Source of the DNA: Bin5 sp965218625
Lineage (GTDB): Bacteria; Chloroflexota; Anaerolineae; Caldilineales; Caldilineaceae
Direction of reading: 5' to 3'
NCBI GenBank assembly: GCA_965218625.1
Contig: CBDCLG010000015.1
Coordinates: 124,001 to 188,000 of the forward strand
Length of the DNA stretch: 64,000 nt
Shown: positions 25,081 to 33,681 of the stretch, piece after piece
How positions within the stretch are numbered: position 1 is the first letter of the stretch
Layout: every line of letters starts with the position of its first letter
The notes under the pieces: generated by a model
Told to the model about the DNA's origin: nothing
Databases searched by the model: none
What the model saw: the letters and a program-made list of their open reading frames with translations, nothing else
Translations under genes and position numbers: made by a program

Positions 25081-26100
25081 ATGCTGAGACGAATCAGTTT
25101 ACTCACGTTGATCCTCCTGTTGCTCCTCGCCGCCTGCGGGAGATCGGACAGAGACGCCGATGCGGACGCGGCCGGCCCGAATGGAGAGCCCTTCCGCGTG
25201 GCTATCGTTTTGCCAAGCAGCACGACGGACATCGCCTGGAGCCAGTCGATGTTCGATTCGCTAAAGGCCGTACAAGCAAGCATGGGCGGCGAAGGGGCCT
25301 TGAGAATCGCGTTTTCGGAAGGAATGTTTCGCGTGACCGACGCATCCGCGGCGATTCGCGACTACGCCTCGGAAGGGTTCGATCTGGTCATTGCGCACGG
25401 CGCCCAGTTCGGCAACTCGGTATTTGAAGTGGCCGGCGACTTTCCCGAGACCAGCTTCGCCTGGGGCACATCGTCGGATACGGGCGCCGAACGCGGAATT
25501 ACCAACGTCTTCGCATATGGCGCGGCGGCCAATGAAGGCGGCTATGTGAATGGTGTCGTCGCTTCCATGCTGACACAGGCCGAGATTGTCGGGGTGATTG
25601 GCCCGGTGGCAGGAGACGCCAAGCTCTATATCGACGGCTTCATCAGAGGGGTTACCCAAGTCAAGCCGGATGCGCAGGTCAATGTCACCTACACCGGGTC
25701 TTTCAGTGACACTGCTCTGGCCGCTGAGGCAGCCCATGTCCACATCCAGGCCGGCGCCGACGTCTTGACCGGCTCCGCTCAGCAGGTCGTCGGCGCCATT
25801 GGCGTCGCCAGCGCAAACGGCATCCCCTGGCTGGGAACGCAGAGCGACCAGATCTCTCTTGGGCCCGAGGTCGTGGTTACGAATCAGGTGTACGACTGGG
25901 CCAACGTTATACACGATATGATCGCAAAAATCCAGGCCGGCGAGTATGGCGGCACGGCCTACACACTCACTTTCGAAAACGGTGGTCTGCGCCTCGAGTT
26001 CAATGAGGGCATCGACATCGCAGACGATGTGAAGGATGCCGCCCGCGCCGCGATCGAGGACATAAAGAGTGGCGCAGTGGAGCAAGTTTTGAACGAGTAA
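25081..26100 (+). CDS. BMP-family substrate-binding lipoprotein
   Basis: A 339-residue lipoprotein starting at ATG 25081. A hydrophobic signal ends in the lipobox LLAACG, with Cys at residue 20, followed by an acidic linker. The body is a basic-membrane-protein (BMP/Med, PnrA-like) periplasmic-binding fold: RVAIVLPSSTTDIAWSQSM, FDLVIAHGAQFGNSVFEVA, VGVIGPVAGDAKLYIDGFI and DVLTGSAQQVVGAI. Characterised relatives bind purine nucleosides, so nucleoside import is the likely role. Lipidation at the outer leaflet of the membrane fits its importer partners on either side. Confidence 0.87.
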   Translation: MLRRISLLTLILLLLLAACGRSDRDADADAAGPNGEPFRVAIVLPSSTTDIAWSQSMFDSLKAVQASMGGEGALRIAFSEGMFRVTDASAAIRDYASEGFDLVIAHGAQFGNSVFEVAGDFPETSFAWGTSSDTGAERGITNVFAYGAAANEGGYVNGVVASMLTQAEIVGVIGPVAGDAKLYIDGFIRGVTQVKPDAQVNVTYTGSFSDTALAAEAAHVHIQAGADVLTGSAQQVVGAIGVASANGIPWLGTQSDQISLGPEVVVTNQVYDWANVIHDMIAKIQAGEYGGTAYTLTFENGGLRLEFNEGIDIADDVKDAARAAIEDIKSGAVEQVLNE

Positions 26101-26193
26101 TAGCGACCCTTTTTCCAGCCGCCTCCCTGTCGGGAATAACGGAATCAGGCGGCCGTATATTGGCGGGCCTCCGACCCGTAACCGAGGTCTATC

Positions 26194-27861
26194 GTGAACT
26201 CGACTCCAACCTTCATCTCAACCGGACAACGCTCGATCGAGGATCTGTTTGCCCACGGCATTGCCAGGCCTACCGCGGGCCACAGGGCGGTCAATTTCCG
26301 TTTAAACGCGCCCTACGTACAGATGTACGACATCGTCAAACGTTTTCCGGGCGTTCTGGCCTGCGATCATGTCGATTTCGACGTGCGCCGCGGCGAAGTG
26401 CACGCGCTCCTGGGAGAAAACGGCGCCGGCAAATCCACCCTGATGAAGGTCCTCTACGGCCTCTACCAACCGGAGGAGGGCCGTATCCTGCGCGATGGCG
26501 CCGAAGTGACGATTCATTCGCCCACTGACGCCATCCACCAAGGCATCGGCATGATCCATCAGCACTTCATGCTGGTGGATACGCTCACCGTCACCGAAAA
26601 TGTGGCCTTGGGATTGAAGTCCAGCCGCGGGTTGCTTCTCGACCTGGATCGAGTGGAGGACGGTATCCGCGAATTGAGCGAGGCCTACGGCCTGCAGATC
26701 GATCCAGGTGCGCCGGTCTGGACGCTGTCAGTGGGGGAACGGCAGCGCGTCGAAATCATGAAGGCTCTCTACCGCGGGGCCGCCCTGCTCATCCTGGATG
26801 AGCCAACCGCGGTGCTGACGCCGCAAGAGGTCGAAGAGCTCTTCGTTACCCTGCGCTATATGAAGGAAAACGGCTACAGCCTCGTCTTTATCAGCCACAA
26901 GTTGCAGGAAGTGCTGGCAATCAGCGACCGTATCACTGTGATGCGGGAAGGCCGCCGTGTCGGAACGGTTTCCACCCAGGAGATGACGCGCGGCGAGTTG
27001 GCGCGCATGATGGTGGGACGGGATATCATCATGGAGCAGGCACGCGAAGAGGTGGAAGTCGGCGATGTGCGGTTGCGCCTGCAGAACGTCAGCGCCCGCG
27101 GCGTCACCGGGCAGCAGGCCCTCCAGGATGTGTCGTTGTCGGTGAAGTCGGCCGAGATCCTGGGTGTGGCCGGGATCAGCGGGAACGGACAGAGGGAGCT
27201 GGCCGAAGTCGTGGCCGGTCTGCGCCCGCTCAGCGGCGGCTCTGTGGAACTGGACGGTGTTTCTATCGACGACTGGACGACCGCGCGGCGCACAGAGAGC
27301 GGACTGGCATACATTCCCGAGGAGCGGATGCACGACGGAGTCGTACGAGACTTTGCCGTATCGGAGAATCTCGTCCTGCAGGAGCACACACGCGAGCCGT
27401 TCAGCCACGGCATCTTTCTGGCCTTTGAGTATATCGCCCGCTACAGCCGCAAACTGATACGGGATTTCTACATCAAGACGCCGGACATCCGCACCATGAC
27501 CAGGAATCTGTCGGGAGGCAATATTCAACGGCTGATCGTGGCGCGCGAACTATCACGGCAGCCAAAAGTCCTGGTCGCGGCCCAGCCCACGCGCGGGATA
27601 GATATCGGGGCGATTGAATATATCTATTCGCGAATACTGGAGCAGCGGGACATGGGAGCGGCCATCCTGCTTATCTCCGAAGACCTGGACGAACTGCTGG
27701 CTCTTTGTGACCGGATTGCCGTGATCTTCGAAGGCAATATCATGGACGTGCTGGACCGCAACGAGACGGCTGCCGAGGAGTTGGGTTTGCTGATGGCGGG
27801 TGTCGATCCGGCCAACCAGGAAGCCGTTCAGGCCGGGATTCCGGCGGGGGCACAGGCGTAG
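26194..27861 (+). CDS. BMP-type ABC importer ATPase (YufO-like, double domain)
   Basis: A 555-residue protein with two fused nucleotide-binding domains. Domain 1 has Walker A GENGAGKST, signature LSVGERQRVEIM and Walker B LLILDEPTAVLTP. Domain 2 has the degenerate Walker A GISGNGQRE, signature LSGGNIQRLIVA and VAAQPTRGIDIGA, where DEP is replaced by AQP. This asymmetry is normal for nucleoside/ribose-type importers. GTG 26194 gives about 40 extra N-terminal residues; ATG 26323 (MYDIVKRFPGV) is the alternative. It is the last gene of the operon, 93 bases after the lipoprotein gene. Confidence 0.87.
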   Translation: MNSTPTFISTGQRSIEDLFAHGIARPTAGHRAVNFRLNAPYVQMYDIVKRFPGVLACDHVDFDVRRGEVHALLGENGAGKSTLMKVLYGLYQPEEGRILRDGAEVTIHSPTDAIHQGIGMIHQHFMLVDTLTVTENVALGLKSSRGLLLDLDRVEDGIRELSEAYGLQIDPGAPVWTLSVGERQRVEIMKALYRGAALLILDEPTAVLTPQEVEELFVTLRYMKENGYSLVFISHKLQEVLAISDRITVMREGRRVGTVSTQEMTRGELARMMVGRDIIMEQAREEVEVGDVRLRLQNVSARGVTGQQALQDVSLSVKSAEILGVAGISGNGQRELAEVVAGLRPLSGGSVELDGVSIDDWTTARRTESGLAYIPEERMHDGVVRDFAVSENLVLQEHTREPFSHGIFLAFEYIARYSRKLIRDFYIKTPDIRTMTRNLSGGNIQRLIVARELSRQPKVLVAAQPTRGIDIGAIEYIYSRILEQRDMGAAILLISEDLDELLALCDRIAVIFEGNIMDVLDRNETAAEELGLLMAGVDPANQEAVQAGIPAGAQA

Positions 27862-27875
27862 AACAAAGCCCCCGC

Positions 27876-27926
27876 CCGCTGCCCCCAACGCGAGCATCTG
27901 GCGGTGGGGCAGCGGCAAGGGCCTTT
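27876..27926 (+). terminator. Possible terminator after the importer operon
   Basis: A 10-bp perfect stem (27876-27885 with 27906-27915, CCGCTGCCCC) with a 20-base loop, 15 bases after the ATPase stop. The T run is weak (CCTTT), so it may act poorly. It also separates the operon from the convergent tRNA. Confidence 0.35.
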
Positions 27927-27932
27927 CGTCTG

Positions 27933-28005
27933 AGCCGTTGGTCGGACTCGAACCGACGACCTACGCTTTACGAGAGCGTCGCTCTACCGGCTGAGCTACA
28001 ACGGC
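27933..28005 (-). tRNA. tRNA-Thr (anticodon CGU)
   Basis: Read on the minus strand, a full cloverleaf is visible: acceptor GCCGTTG/CAACGGC, D-arm GCTC/GAGC, anticodon stem ACGCT/AGCGT with loop CTCGTAA (anticodon CGT), T-arm GTCGG/CCGAC with loop TTCGAGT. The discriminator is T and the CCA end is not encoded. It lies downstream of efp on the same strand. Confidence 0.95.
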
Positions 28006-28074
28006 AATCCAGCAGTTAATTTTAATGCAGCGTCCGCCCGGTCTGCAAATCCGGCAACGAGCCCGTTCCCACTT

Positions 28075-28635
28075 CTATTGCACCCGGGTGACGTAGCGAC
28101 CGTCGCGCGTGTCGATGCGAACGGTGTCGCCTTCCTTTACGAACATCGGTACGTGCAGCCGGAAACCGGTCTCCAATTCGACCTCTTTCGTCGGGCTGTT
28201 GGCGGTGTCGCCGGCGACGGCCAACTCCGCCCACACAACTTCCAGATCAATCGTGGTCGGCAGACTGACGCTGATCGGCTCCCCTTCGAACGTTTCCAGC
28301 TCGACGACCGTATTGTCCTTCAGGTACTGGACAACGCCCTCCAGGGTATCCTTGGACAGCGCGACCTGTTCGAAGGACTCGGTATCCATGAAGTGATAAA
28401 GGTCGCCGTCGGTGTAGAGATACTCGACTGCGCGTGAATCAAGGCGGATGTCGTCGACACGTGCGCCGCTGTTGTAGGTCTTTTCTATCGTTGCGCCGCT
28501 GCGCAGGTTGCGTACCCTGAGCCGGATGGTCGCGCCCCCGCGCGCCATCTTGATGTGCTGATAGTCAAGCACACGCCACAACTGATTTTCCTCTTCGTAG
28601 ATATTGCCCCTGCGCAACTGCTGAACTTCGGCCAT
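28075..28635 (-). CDS. efp: Translation elongation factor P
   Basis: A full-length 186-residue EF-P with its three beta-barrel domains: KOW-like N-terminus (LRRGNIYEEENQLWRVLDYQ), middle domain, and C-terminal SLPTTIDLEVVWAELAVAGD ... TGFRLHVPMFVKEGD. EF-P relieves ribosome stalling at polyproline. The loop that carries the modified residue reads KMARGG, with Arg at position 32 where many EF-Ps have Lys. GGGGAAG precedes the ATG. The Thr tRNA follows 69 bases downstream. Confidence 0.95.
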   Translation of the reverse strand: MAEVQQLRRGNIYEEENQLWRVLDYQHIKMARGGATIRLRVRNLRSGATIEKTYNSGARVDDIRLDSRAVEYLYTDGDLYHFMDTESFEQVALSKDTLEGVVQYLKDNTVVELETFEGEPISVSLPTTIDLEVVWAELAVAGDTANSPTKEVELETGFRLHVPMFVKEGDTVRIDTRDGRYVTRVQ

Positions 28636-28997
28636 CTTTTGTCAACTTCCCCGTTTCAGTAGGTCTGGTTCCGGAACCGCGTCCGATTATAGAAAAGATA
28701 GTCGCGGGTGTCAAAACAGAGGGGACGCGGCACAGGGCAATCGCATCTCAATCTGGACGCCACAATAGCCCACGAAGAGCACCCACAAAGGGCGCCCACA
28801 AGGGGTGCCCCTACCAATTGTCATTTGTTTTCGGCTGAAAAACCGACCTCCAGTCGCCGAAAACCTTAAGAATTCGCGACCGCGCACTATGATTTGCACT
28901 GTTCTCGGCATTTTTTCGGAGTTGGGCTCGAATCAGGTAGTGTCGCAGGGTCTTGACCCAATTGGATGCAGTCGCCCTGGGACGCGGCAGGCGAGAG
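28636..28997. other. Intergenic region between efp and ruvA with a short G/C repeat
   Basis: About 360 bases downstream of ruvA and upstream of efp. At 28777-28820 there are imperfect direct repeats of the form CACCCACAAGGGGTGCCC (two to three units), of the kind seen as dispersed intergenic repeats in several phyla. No open frame here looks like a gene. Confidence 0.45.
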
Positions 28998-29588
28998 CTA
29001 CTCGCTAAACTGGCTCAACGCCAGGCGCAGGCGCTCTTCGACGCCGGTTACGTCGGCGGGAATCTGCTGCAGCGCGCGCTGCGCTTCGACAACGCTGTAT
29101 CCCAGGCCGGTCAATGCCTCGATCACTTCGGCGTCGGCATCGAGCGCGGTTGCGAGCGTGGCCAGTTCGCCTTCGGCCGGCGCCAGCTTGTCCTTGAGTT
29201 CGACCACGACCTTCTCCGCGGTCCGCTTACCGATCCCGGGAACGCGCGCCAAAATGCCCGGCTCCTGGCTCGAGACCGCGAGCCGCAGCGACTCCGGCGT
29301 CAACGCGCCCAGCGCGGCGAGCGCCACCTTCGGGCCGACGCCGCTAACCCCCAGAAGCGCCTCAAAGATCGCGAGCTCGTCCTGCTCTTCAAATCCGTAC
29401 AGACTTAACTCGTTTTCCCGCACGTGCAGATGTGTGTGCAGTTCAATCGGATCGCCGACCAGGCAGCGGGCGGCTGTCGGCTCGGGCGTAAAGACACGAA
29501 GTCCGATGCCCGCCCCAGCGTGGCCGGCTTCGACGATCAGATAGTTTTCTGCCGCGGCAGCGACACTGCCGCGTACCTGTCGGATCAT
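28998..29588 (-). CDS. ruvA: Holliday junction branch-migration protein RuvA
   Basis: A 196-residue RuvA. Domain I is an OB fold (MIRQVRGSVAAAAENYLIVE), domain II has two helix-hairpin-helix motifs (LGVSGVGPKVALAALG and VPGIGKRTAEKVVVEL), and domain III is a small RuvB-binding helix bundle at the end (EALTGLGYSVVEAQRAL). RuvA tetramers hold four-way junctions for the RuvB motor. It is the last gene of yebC-ruvC-ruvA, 41 bases after ruvC; ruvB is not in the window. Confidence 0.95.
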   Translation of the reverse strand: MIRQVRGSVAAAAENYLIVEAGHAGAGIGLRVFTPEPTAARCLVGDPIELHTHLHVRENELSLYGFEEQDELAIFEALLGVSGVGPKVALAALGALTPESLRLAVSSQEPGILARVPGIGKRTAEKVVVELKDKLAPAEGELATLATALDADAEVIEALTGLGYSVVEAQRALQQIPADVTGVEERLRLALSQFSE

Positions 29589-29629
29589 CTCTGGTCCTCT
29601 TGCGAAACGGGCGGTCTTGCCGCGGGCGC

Positions 29630-30193
29630 TCAGCAGTCGCCAACGGCCCTTCGGAAGCGGCCCGTCTGCAGATGGCAGAGGGCTATCGCGACGCCGTCGG
29701 CGGCGTCTTCCGGCAAGGGGGCCTCGTCCAGTTCGAGCAGAGTTCGGACCATGGCTTGCATCTGCTGCTTGTCGGCGTTGCCGTAGCCGGTGAGCGCCTG
29801 TTTGACCGCGGCAGGCGTATACTCGACGACGGGCCGGTCGGAGAGGGCCGCGGCCAGCAGAGCCGCGCCGCGCGCCTGGCCAACGGAGATGGCGTTGGTA
29901 ACGTTGCGGCCGAAGAACAGCTCTTCAACCGCGACCTCATGCGGCTTGAACTCATCGATCAGGTTTTGGATATCGAGGAAAATCTCACGCAGTCGGAGTG
30001 GCATCTGCTGCGCCGGCGTTGTCCGGATCACGCCGCAGGCGAGAAGCTCGAAATCGCCGGTGTGGGTCTCGACGACCACGCCGTAGCCGGTTGAGGCGGT
30101 GCCAGGGTCGATGCCGAGCACGCACCATTCCGCTTCGTGTGTGTTCGTGTGCAGCCCGGCCTGCGCCGGCGGCGAATCAGTGGCGCGTGTCAA
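29630..30193 (-). CDS. ruvC: Crossover junction endodeoxyribonuclease RuvC
   Basis: A RuvC resolvase of about 187 residues with an RNase H-like fold. The acidic catalytic residues are visible in VLGIDPGTASTGYGVV (Asp), in HEVAVEELFFGRN (Glu) and in LPEDAADGVAIALCHLQ (Asp pair). The apparent start is TTG 30193, which leaves a non-conserved N-terminus of about 25 residues. The true start may be internal, nearer to WCVLGIDPG. The gene begins 2 bases after the yebC stop, so it is coupled to it. Confidence 0.93.
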   Translation of the reverse strand: MTRATDSPPAQAGLHTNTHEAEWCVLGIDPGTASTGYGVVVETHTGDFELLACGVIRTTPAQQMPLRLREIFLDIQNLIDEFKPHEVAVEELFFGRNVTNAISVGQARGAALLAAALSDRPVVEYTPAAVKQALTGYGNADKQQMQAMVRTLLELDEAPLPEDAADGVAIALCHLQTGRFRRAVGDC

Positions 30194-30195
30194 TG

Positions 30196-30966
30196 CTATG
30201 CCACCTGTGCGACCAGCTCGTCGGTCAGTTCAAGGTTGTGATAGACCTTGTTCACATCGTCAAGTTCTTCGAGGGATTCCAGCAGGTGCAGGACAGTCAG
30301 GCCGGCGCGGGGTTCAAGCGACAGTGTCTGATTGGGCTGCATGATCAGTTCCGAAGCGTCGGGCTGGATGCCCGACTCGCGCAGGGTCCTGTCCACGAGG
30401 GCGAGTTCGGTTCTCTCGGTGAAGATCTCGACGGCGTCGTCGCTCACTTCAACGTCTTCGGCGCCGGCTTCCAGCGCCTCCATGAAGATCTCCTCCGCGT
30501 CCAGATCGCTGTCGTTGCCGTCATTATCCTGGAGATTGATCGCCACGTATCCTTTGGCGGTAAACTGCCAGGCGACAGAGCCGGGCTCGCTCAGGTTGCC
30601 GTTCCCGCGCGAGAAACAGCGCCGCACTTCGGCAATCGTGCGGTTGCGGTTGTCGGTCAGACATTCGAGCAGGATCGCGACGCCGTGCGGTGCGTAGCCC
30701 TCGTATTGGATCTCTTCGATGTCGGCGGCGTCCTTGTCCAATCCGGCGCCGCGGCGAATTGCCGATTCGATGCGGTCTTTGGGCATGTTCTCGGCGCGGG
30801 CCTTCTCGATCGCCAGCCGCAGCCGCACATTGGCTTCACCGTCGGGACCGCCCTCTCTGGCCGCCACCTGCAGTTCCCGCGCGAGTTTGCTGAAGAGCTT
30901 GCCGCGGGCGCTGTCGTTGGCGCCTTTCTTGCGCTTGATCGTAGACCATTTGGAATGACCGGACAT
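30196..30966 (-). CDS. yebC: YebC/PmpR-family protein
   Basis: A 256-residue member of the YebC family: MSGHSKWSTIKRKKGANDSA, KARAENMPKDRIESAIRRG, YEGYAPHGVAILLECLTDNRNRT and ELIMQPNQTL. The family has been described as a transcriptional regulator and, more recently, as a ribosome-associated translation factor. AGGAGC precedes the ATG. It heads the ruvC-ruvA cluster, a common arrangement across bacteria. Confidence 0.95.
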   Translation of the reverse strand: MSGHSKWSTIKRKKGANDSARGKLFSKLARELQVAAREGGPDGEANVRLRLAIEKARAENMPKDRIESAIRRGAGLDKDAADIEEIQYEGYAPHGVAILLECLTDNRNRTIAEVRRCFSRGNGNLSEPGSVAWQFTAKGYVAINLQDNDGNDSDLDAEEIFMEALEAGAEDVEVSDDAVEIFTERTELALVDRTLRESGIQPDASELIMQPNQTLSLEPRAGLTVLHLLESLEELDDVNKVYHNLELTDELVAQVA

Positions 30967-31085
30967 CTTTGCTCCTACTCTGTCCCTTGGTTCAACCGCA
31001 ACGGGGGCGCGCTTGCCCGGCGTATCGGGTAACAGTTGGTTCGAAACACACGTTCCCGTTGCACAATACGACCTGAATCCCGGTG

Positions 31086-32792
31086 TCAGCGGGGCTGCAA
31101 ACGCCCGACTCGGGACGGCTGCTGAAAGCCAGTCGCTTCCCGCAGGCCGCGCTGCGCTCCTTTTATGGAGCGGCCGCGGCGCTGGATGGAGGCGCGGATG
31201 AATGCGCCGAAGAGAGGATGCGGGCTGGTCGGGCGACTCTTGAACTCGGGGTGGAACTGTGTGCCCAGCATAAAGGGGTGCCCCTCAACCTCTACGATTT
31301 CAACCAGGCGGCCTTCGGGCGAGAGCCCGCTGAATACGAGGCCGCGCGCCTCCAACCCTTCCCGAAAGGCATTGTTGAATTCGAACCGGTGGCGGTGGCG
31401 CTCGTTGACCTCTTCAGGGTAGCCCGCGGCGGCATAGGCGACGCCCGCCTGTGTATCCGGTTGCAGCTGGCAGGGATAGATGCCCAGCCGCATCGTTCCG
31501 CCCATGTCTGCGATGTCCCGCTGCTCCGGCATCAGGTCGATGACGGGGATCTCGGTACTGATGTTGAATTCGGTGCTGTTGGGTTCTTCGCTTCCAAACG
31601 CGGCGCGCGCAAACTCGATGCAGAGCACCTGCATGCCGAGGCAGAGGCCAAGATAGGGGACCCTGCGCGTGCGGGCATAGTTGGCGGCAACGATTTTGCC
31701 CTCGATGCCCCGATAGCCAAAGCCACCGGGCACAACGATGCCGTCGAGCTGTTCCAGCCGCTCCAGCTCGCGGCCCTTTTCCAGGGACTCCGAGCTGATC
31801 CACTCGATTTCGAGGTCATAACCCTCTGCCAGCACAGCGTGAATCAGCGCCTCCTTTACGCTCAGATAGGCGTCCTCCAGGTCAACGTACTTTCCGACGA
31901 TGCCGACCTTGACGCGATCTTTAGGCCGGCCCAAGTCTTCGACAAATTGCCGCCAGGCGCTTAACCCTTCCAGGGGGGACTCGGTCGCGGTCAGTCGCAG
32001 CCGCTCGACCAAAAGCTCATCCAGGCCGGCCTCCTGCAGACTAAGCGGCACCTGGTAGATCGTATCCACGGTAACGATGGGGATAACCGCGTTCTGATCG
32101 ACATCGCAGAACAGGGCGATCTTTTCCTGGGCGTCGGAATCGACCGGATAATCGGAGCGAACAATGATGACGTCCGGTTGGATGCCGATGTCGCGCAGCT
32201 CACGCACACTGTGCTGGGTCGGCTTGGTCTTCAGCTCTTTGCTGGCGGCCAGGAAGGGCAGCCAGGTGAGGTGGACATAGAGCGCATTTTCGGTGCCGAC
32301 ATCTTTCCGCATTTGCCGGATCGCTTCGAGGAACGGCAGCCCCTCGATATCTCCGACCGTGCCGCCGATTTCGATGAGAACGACATCGGCCTCGCTCAGG
32401 CGTGCCATCTGGCCAATGTGCCGTTTGATCTCGTTGGTCACATGAGGGATCACCTGAATCGTGCCGCCCAGGTAGTCTCCCCGTCTCTCCTTTGTGATTA
32501 CGTCATTGTAGATCTGACCGGTTGTCACATTGCTGAGTTGATTGAGATTCTCGTCGATGAACCGCTCGTAATGGCCGAGGTCGAGATCGGTCTCCGCGCC
32601 GTCTTCGGTGACAAAAACTTCCCCATGCTGATAGGGTGACATCGTGCCCGGGTCGACATTCAGGTAGGGGTCAAGCTTCATCGCTGCGACGCGGATGCCC
32701 CAGGTTTTTAGGAGGAGGCCGATGGAGGCGACGGTTACGCCCTTGCCCAACCCCGAAACCACGCCGCCGGTAACAAAAATATAATTTGTCAT
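31086..32792 (-). CDS. pyrG: CTP synthase
   Basis: A 568-residue CTP synthase that aminates UTP to CTP using glutamine. The N-terminal synthetase domain has FVTGGVVSGLGKGVTVASIG, the substrate loop DPYLNVDPGTMSPYQHGEVF, and GGTVGDIEGLPFLEAIRQ. The C-terminal glutaminase has GGFGYRGIEGK, the catalytic Cys in LGLCLGMQ and the His/Glu pair in GTQFHPEFKSRP. After HPLFGAFIRAS there is an extra basic tail of about 35 residues not usual for the family. Confidence 0.96.
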   Translation of the reverse strand: MTNYIFVTGGVVSGLGKGVTVASIGLLLKTWGIRVAAMKLDPYLNVDPGTMSPYQHGEVFVTEDGAETDLDLGHYERFIDENLNQLSNVTTGQIYNDVITKERRGDYLGGTIQVIPHVTNEIKRHIGQMARLSEADVVLIEIGGTVGDIEGLPFLEAIRQMRKDVGTENALYVHLTWLPFLAASKELKTKPTQHSVRELRDIGIQPDVIIVRSDYPVDSDAQEKIALFCDVDQNAVIPIVTVDTIYQVPLSLQEAGLDELLVERLRLTATESPLEGLSAWRQFVEDLGRPKDRVKVGIVGKYVDLEDAYLSVKEALIHAVLAEGYDLEIEWISSESLEKGRELERLEQLDGIVVPGGFGYRGIEGKIVAANYARTRRVPYLGLCLGMQVLCIEFARAAFGSEEPNSTEFNISTEIPVIDLMPEQRDIADMGGTMRLGIYPCQLQPDTQAGVAYAAAGYPEEVNERHRHRFEFNNAFREGLEARGLVFSGLSPEGRLVEIVEVEGHPFMLGTQFHPEFKSRPTSPHPLFGAFIRASIQRRGRSIKGAQRGLREATGFQQPSRVGRLQPR

Positions 32793-33209
32793 GTGCCAAA
32801 ACCCTCGCAGGGAAGTCCTGGATTTCTGTTCAAAGTGATCGAAGCCGCCTCGCGATAGAGTCCACCTGCATTGCTATCTGGAGGCGGACGCAGATTTCAG
32901 GCGAGATACGCAAGCGGCAAACGGCGCTTTCAAACGTAGAAAGGACACGGAAAAGTCTCTCCGTGCCCATCCGCGATCAATCCGTTCTGGTTCAGCCGAC
33001 CCGGATCGAGGTCAAGTATCCTGTGAGATGAAGACGGCAGAATCTCTTTTCAAAGGCATTTCGACCCGGCAAAACGCCGACCTAAGCCCCTGATTCAACT
33101 CATCGCCAATCGTAGCATAATGGCGCTGAGTGTGTCAAAGGAAATTTGCAGATGCCGGACAGATGCCGGCTTGGGCACGACGCCGGCAATCCAAATGTCC
33201 ATGCGGAAG
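32793..33209. other. Intergenic region upstream of pyrG
   Basis: About 417 bases between acpS and pyrG, both on the minus strand. It contains a hairpin listed as a possible acpS terminator and short GATGCCGG direct repeats at about 33153-33170. I see no gene. The pyrG promoter presumably lies in the part nearest 32793, but I cannot place it. Confidence 0.45.
32937..32968 (-). terminator. Possible terminator downstream of acpS
   Basis: On the minus strand a 9-bp stem with one mismatch (32968-32960 GGGCACGGA with 32951-32943 TCCGTGTCC) is followed by TTTCTACGTTT. Moderate stem, weak T tract. Confidence 0.35.
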
Positions 33210-33623
33210 TCAGCCGCACGCGGAGGGGCGGTCCGGCTCCCCCAAGGCGACGACAAAGGCGACGGCCCGCTCGTCATCATGGCTGAGGCTGACCGACCAC
33301 TCGTTCAGGCCCAAGGCTTCGGCACGCCGCGCGGCTGCGCCGTGGAGCTGAACGGTGGGGGCGCCGCGGGCATCGGAGACGATTTCAAGGTCGACCCAGC
33401 GGATACCATCGCGCCAGGCGCCCGTTCCCAGCGCCTTGGCGATGGCCTCCTTGGCTGCGAAGCGGGCGGCAAGCGACTCGACGCGCGCGCCGCAATAGCG
33501 CAACTCTGATTCGGTATAGAGGCGCGCCAGAAACCGCTTGCGGGCTCGCGCCGACGTTGCGTAGCGCGAGATGGCCCGGCGGATGCGCTCGATTCTGACG
33601 ATATCGACACCTGTGCGCAGCAT
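33210..33623 (-). CDS. acpS: Holo-[acyl-carrier-protein] synthase
   Basis: A 137-residue phosphopantetheinyl transferase that transfers the arm from CoA to acyl carrier protein. GVDIVRIERI carries the Mg-binding Asp, and LAARFAAKEAIAKALG the conserved Phe-Ala-x-Lys-Glu motif. WSVSLSHDDERAVAFVV is the C-terminal signature. It is slightly longer than the usual ~125 residues, through its C-terminus. It stands alone between a glycosyltransferase gene and pyrG. Confidence 0.92.
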   Translation of the reverse strand: MLRTGVDIVRIERIRRAISRYATSARARKRFLARLYTESELRYCGARVESLAARFAAKEAIAKALGTGAWRDGIRWVDLEIVSDARGAPTVQLHGAAARRAEALGLNEWSVSLSHDDERAVAFVVALGEPDRPSACG

Positions 33624-33681
33624 TTCTGGCTCGCTCGGCGGCTTTTTGGCCGCCTATGGGTCTGACCCGGCGCCGCTTCCT

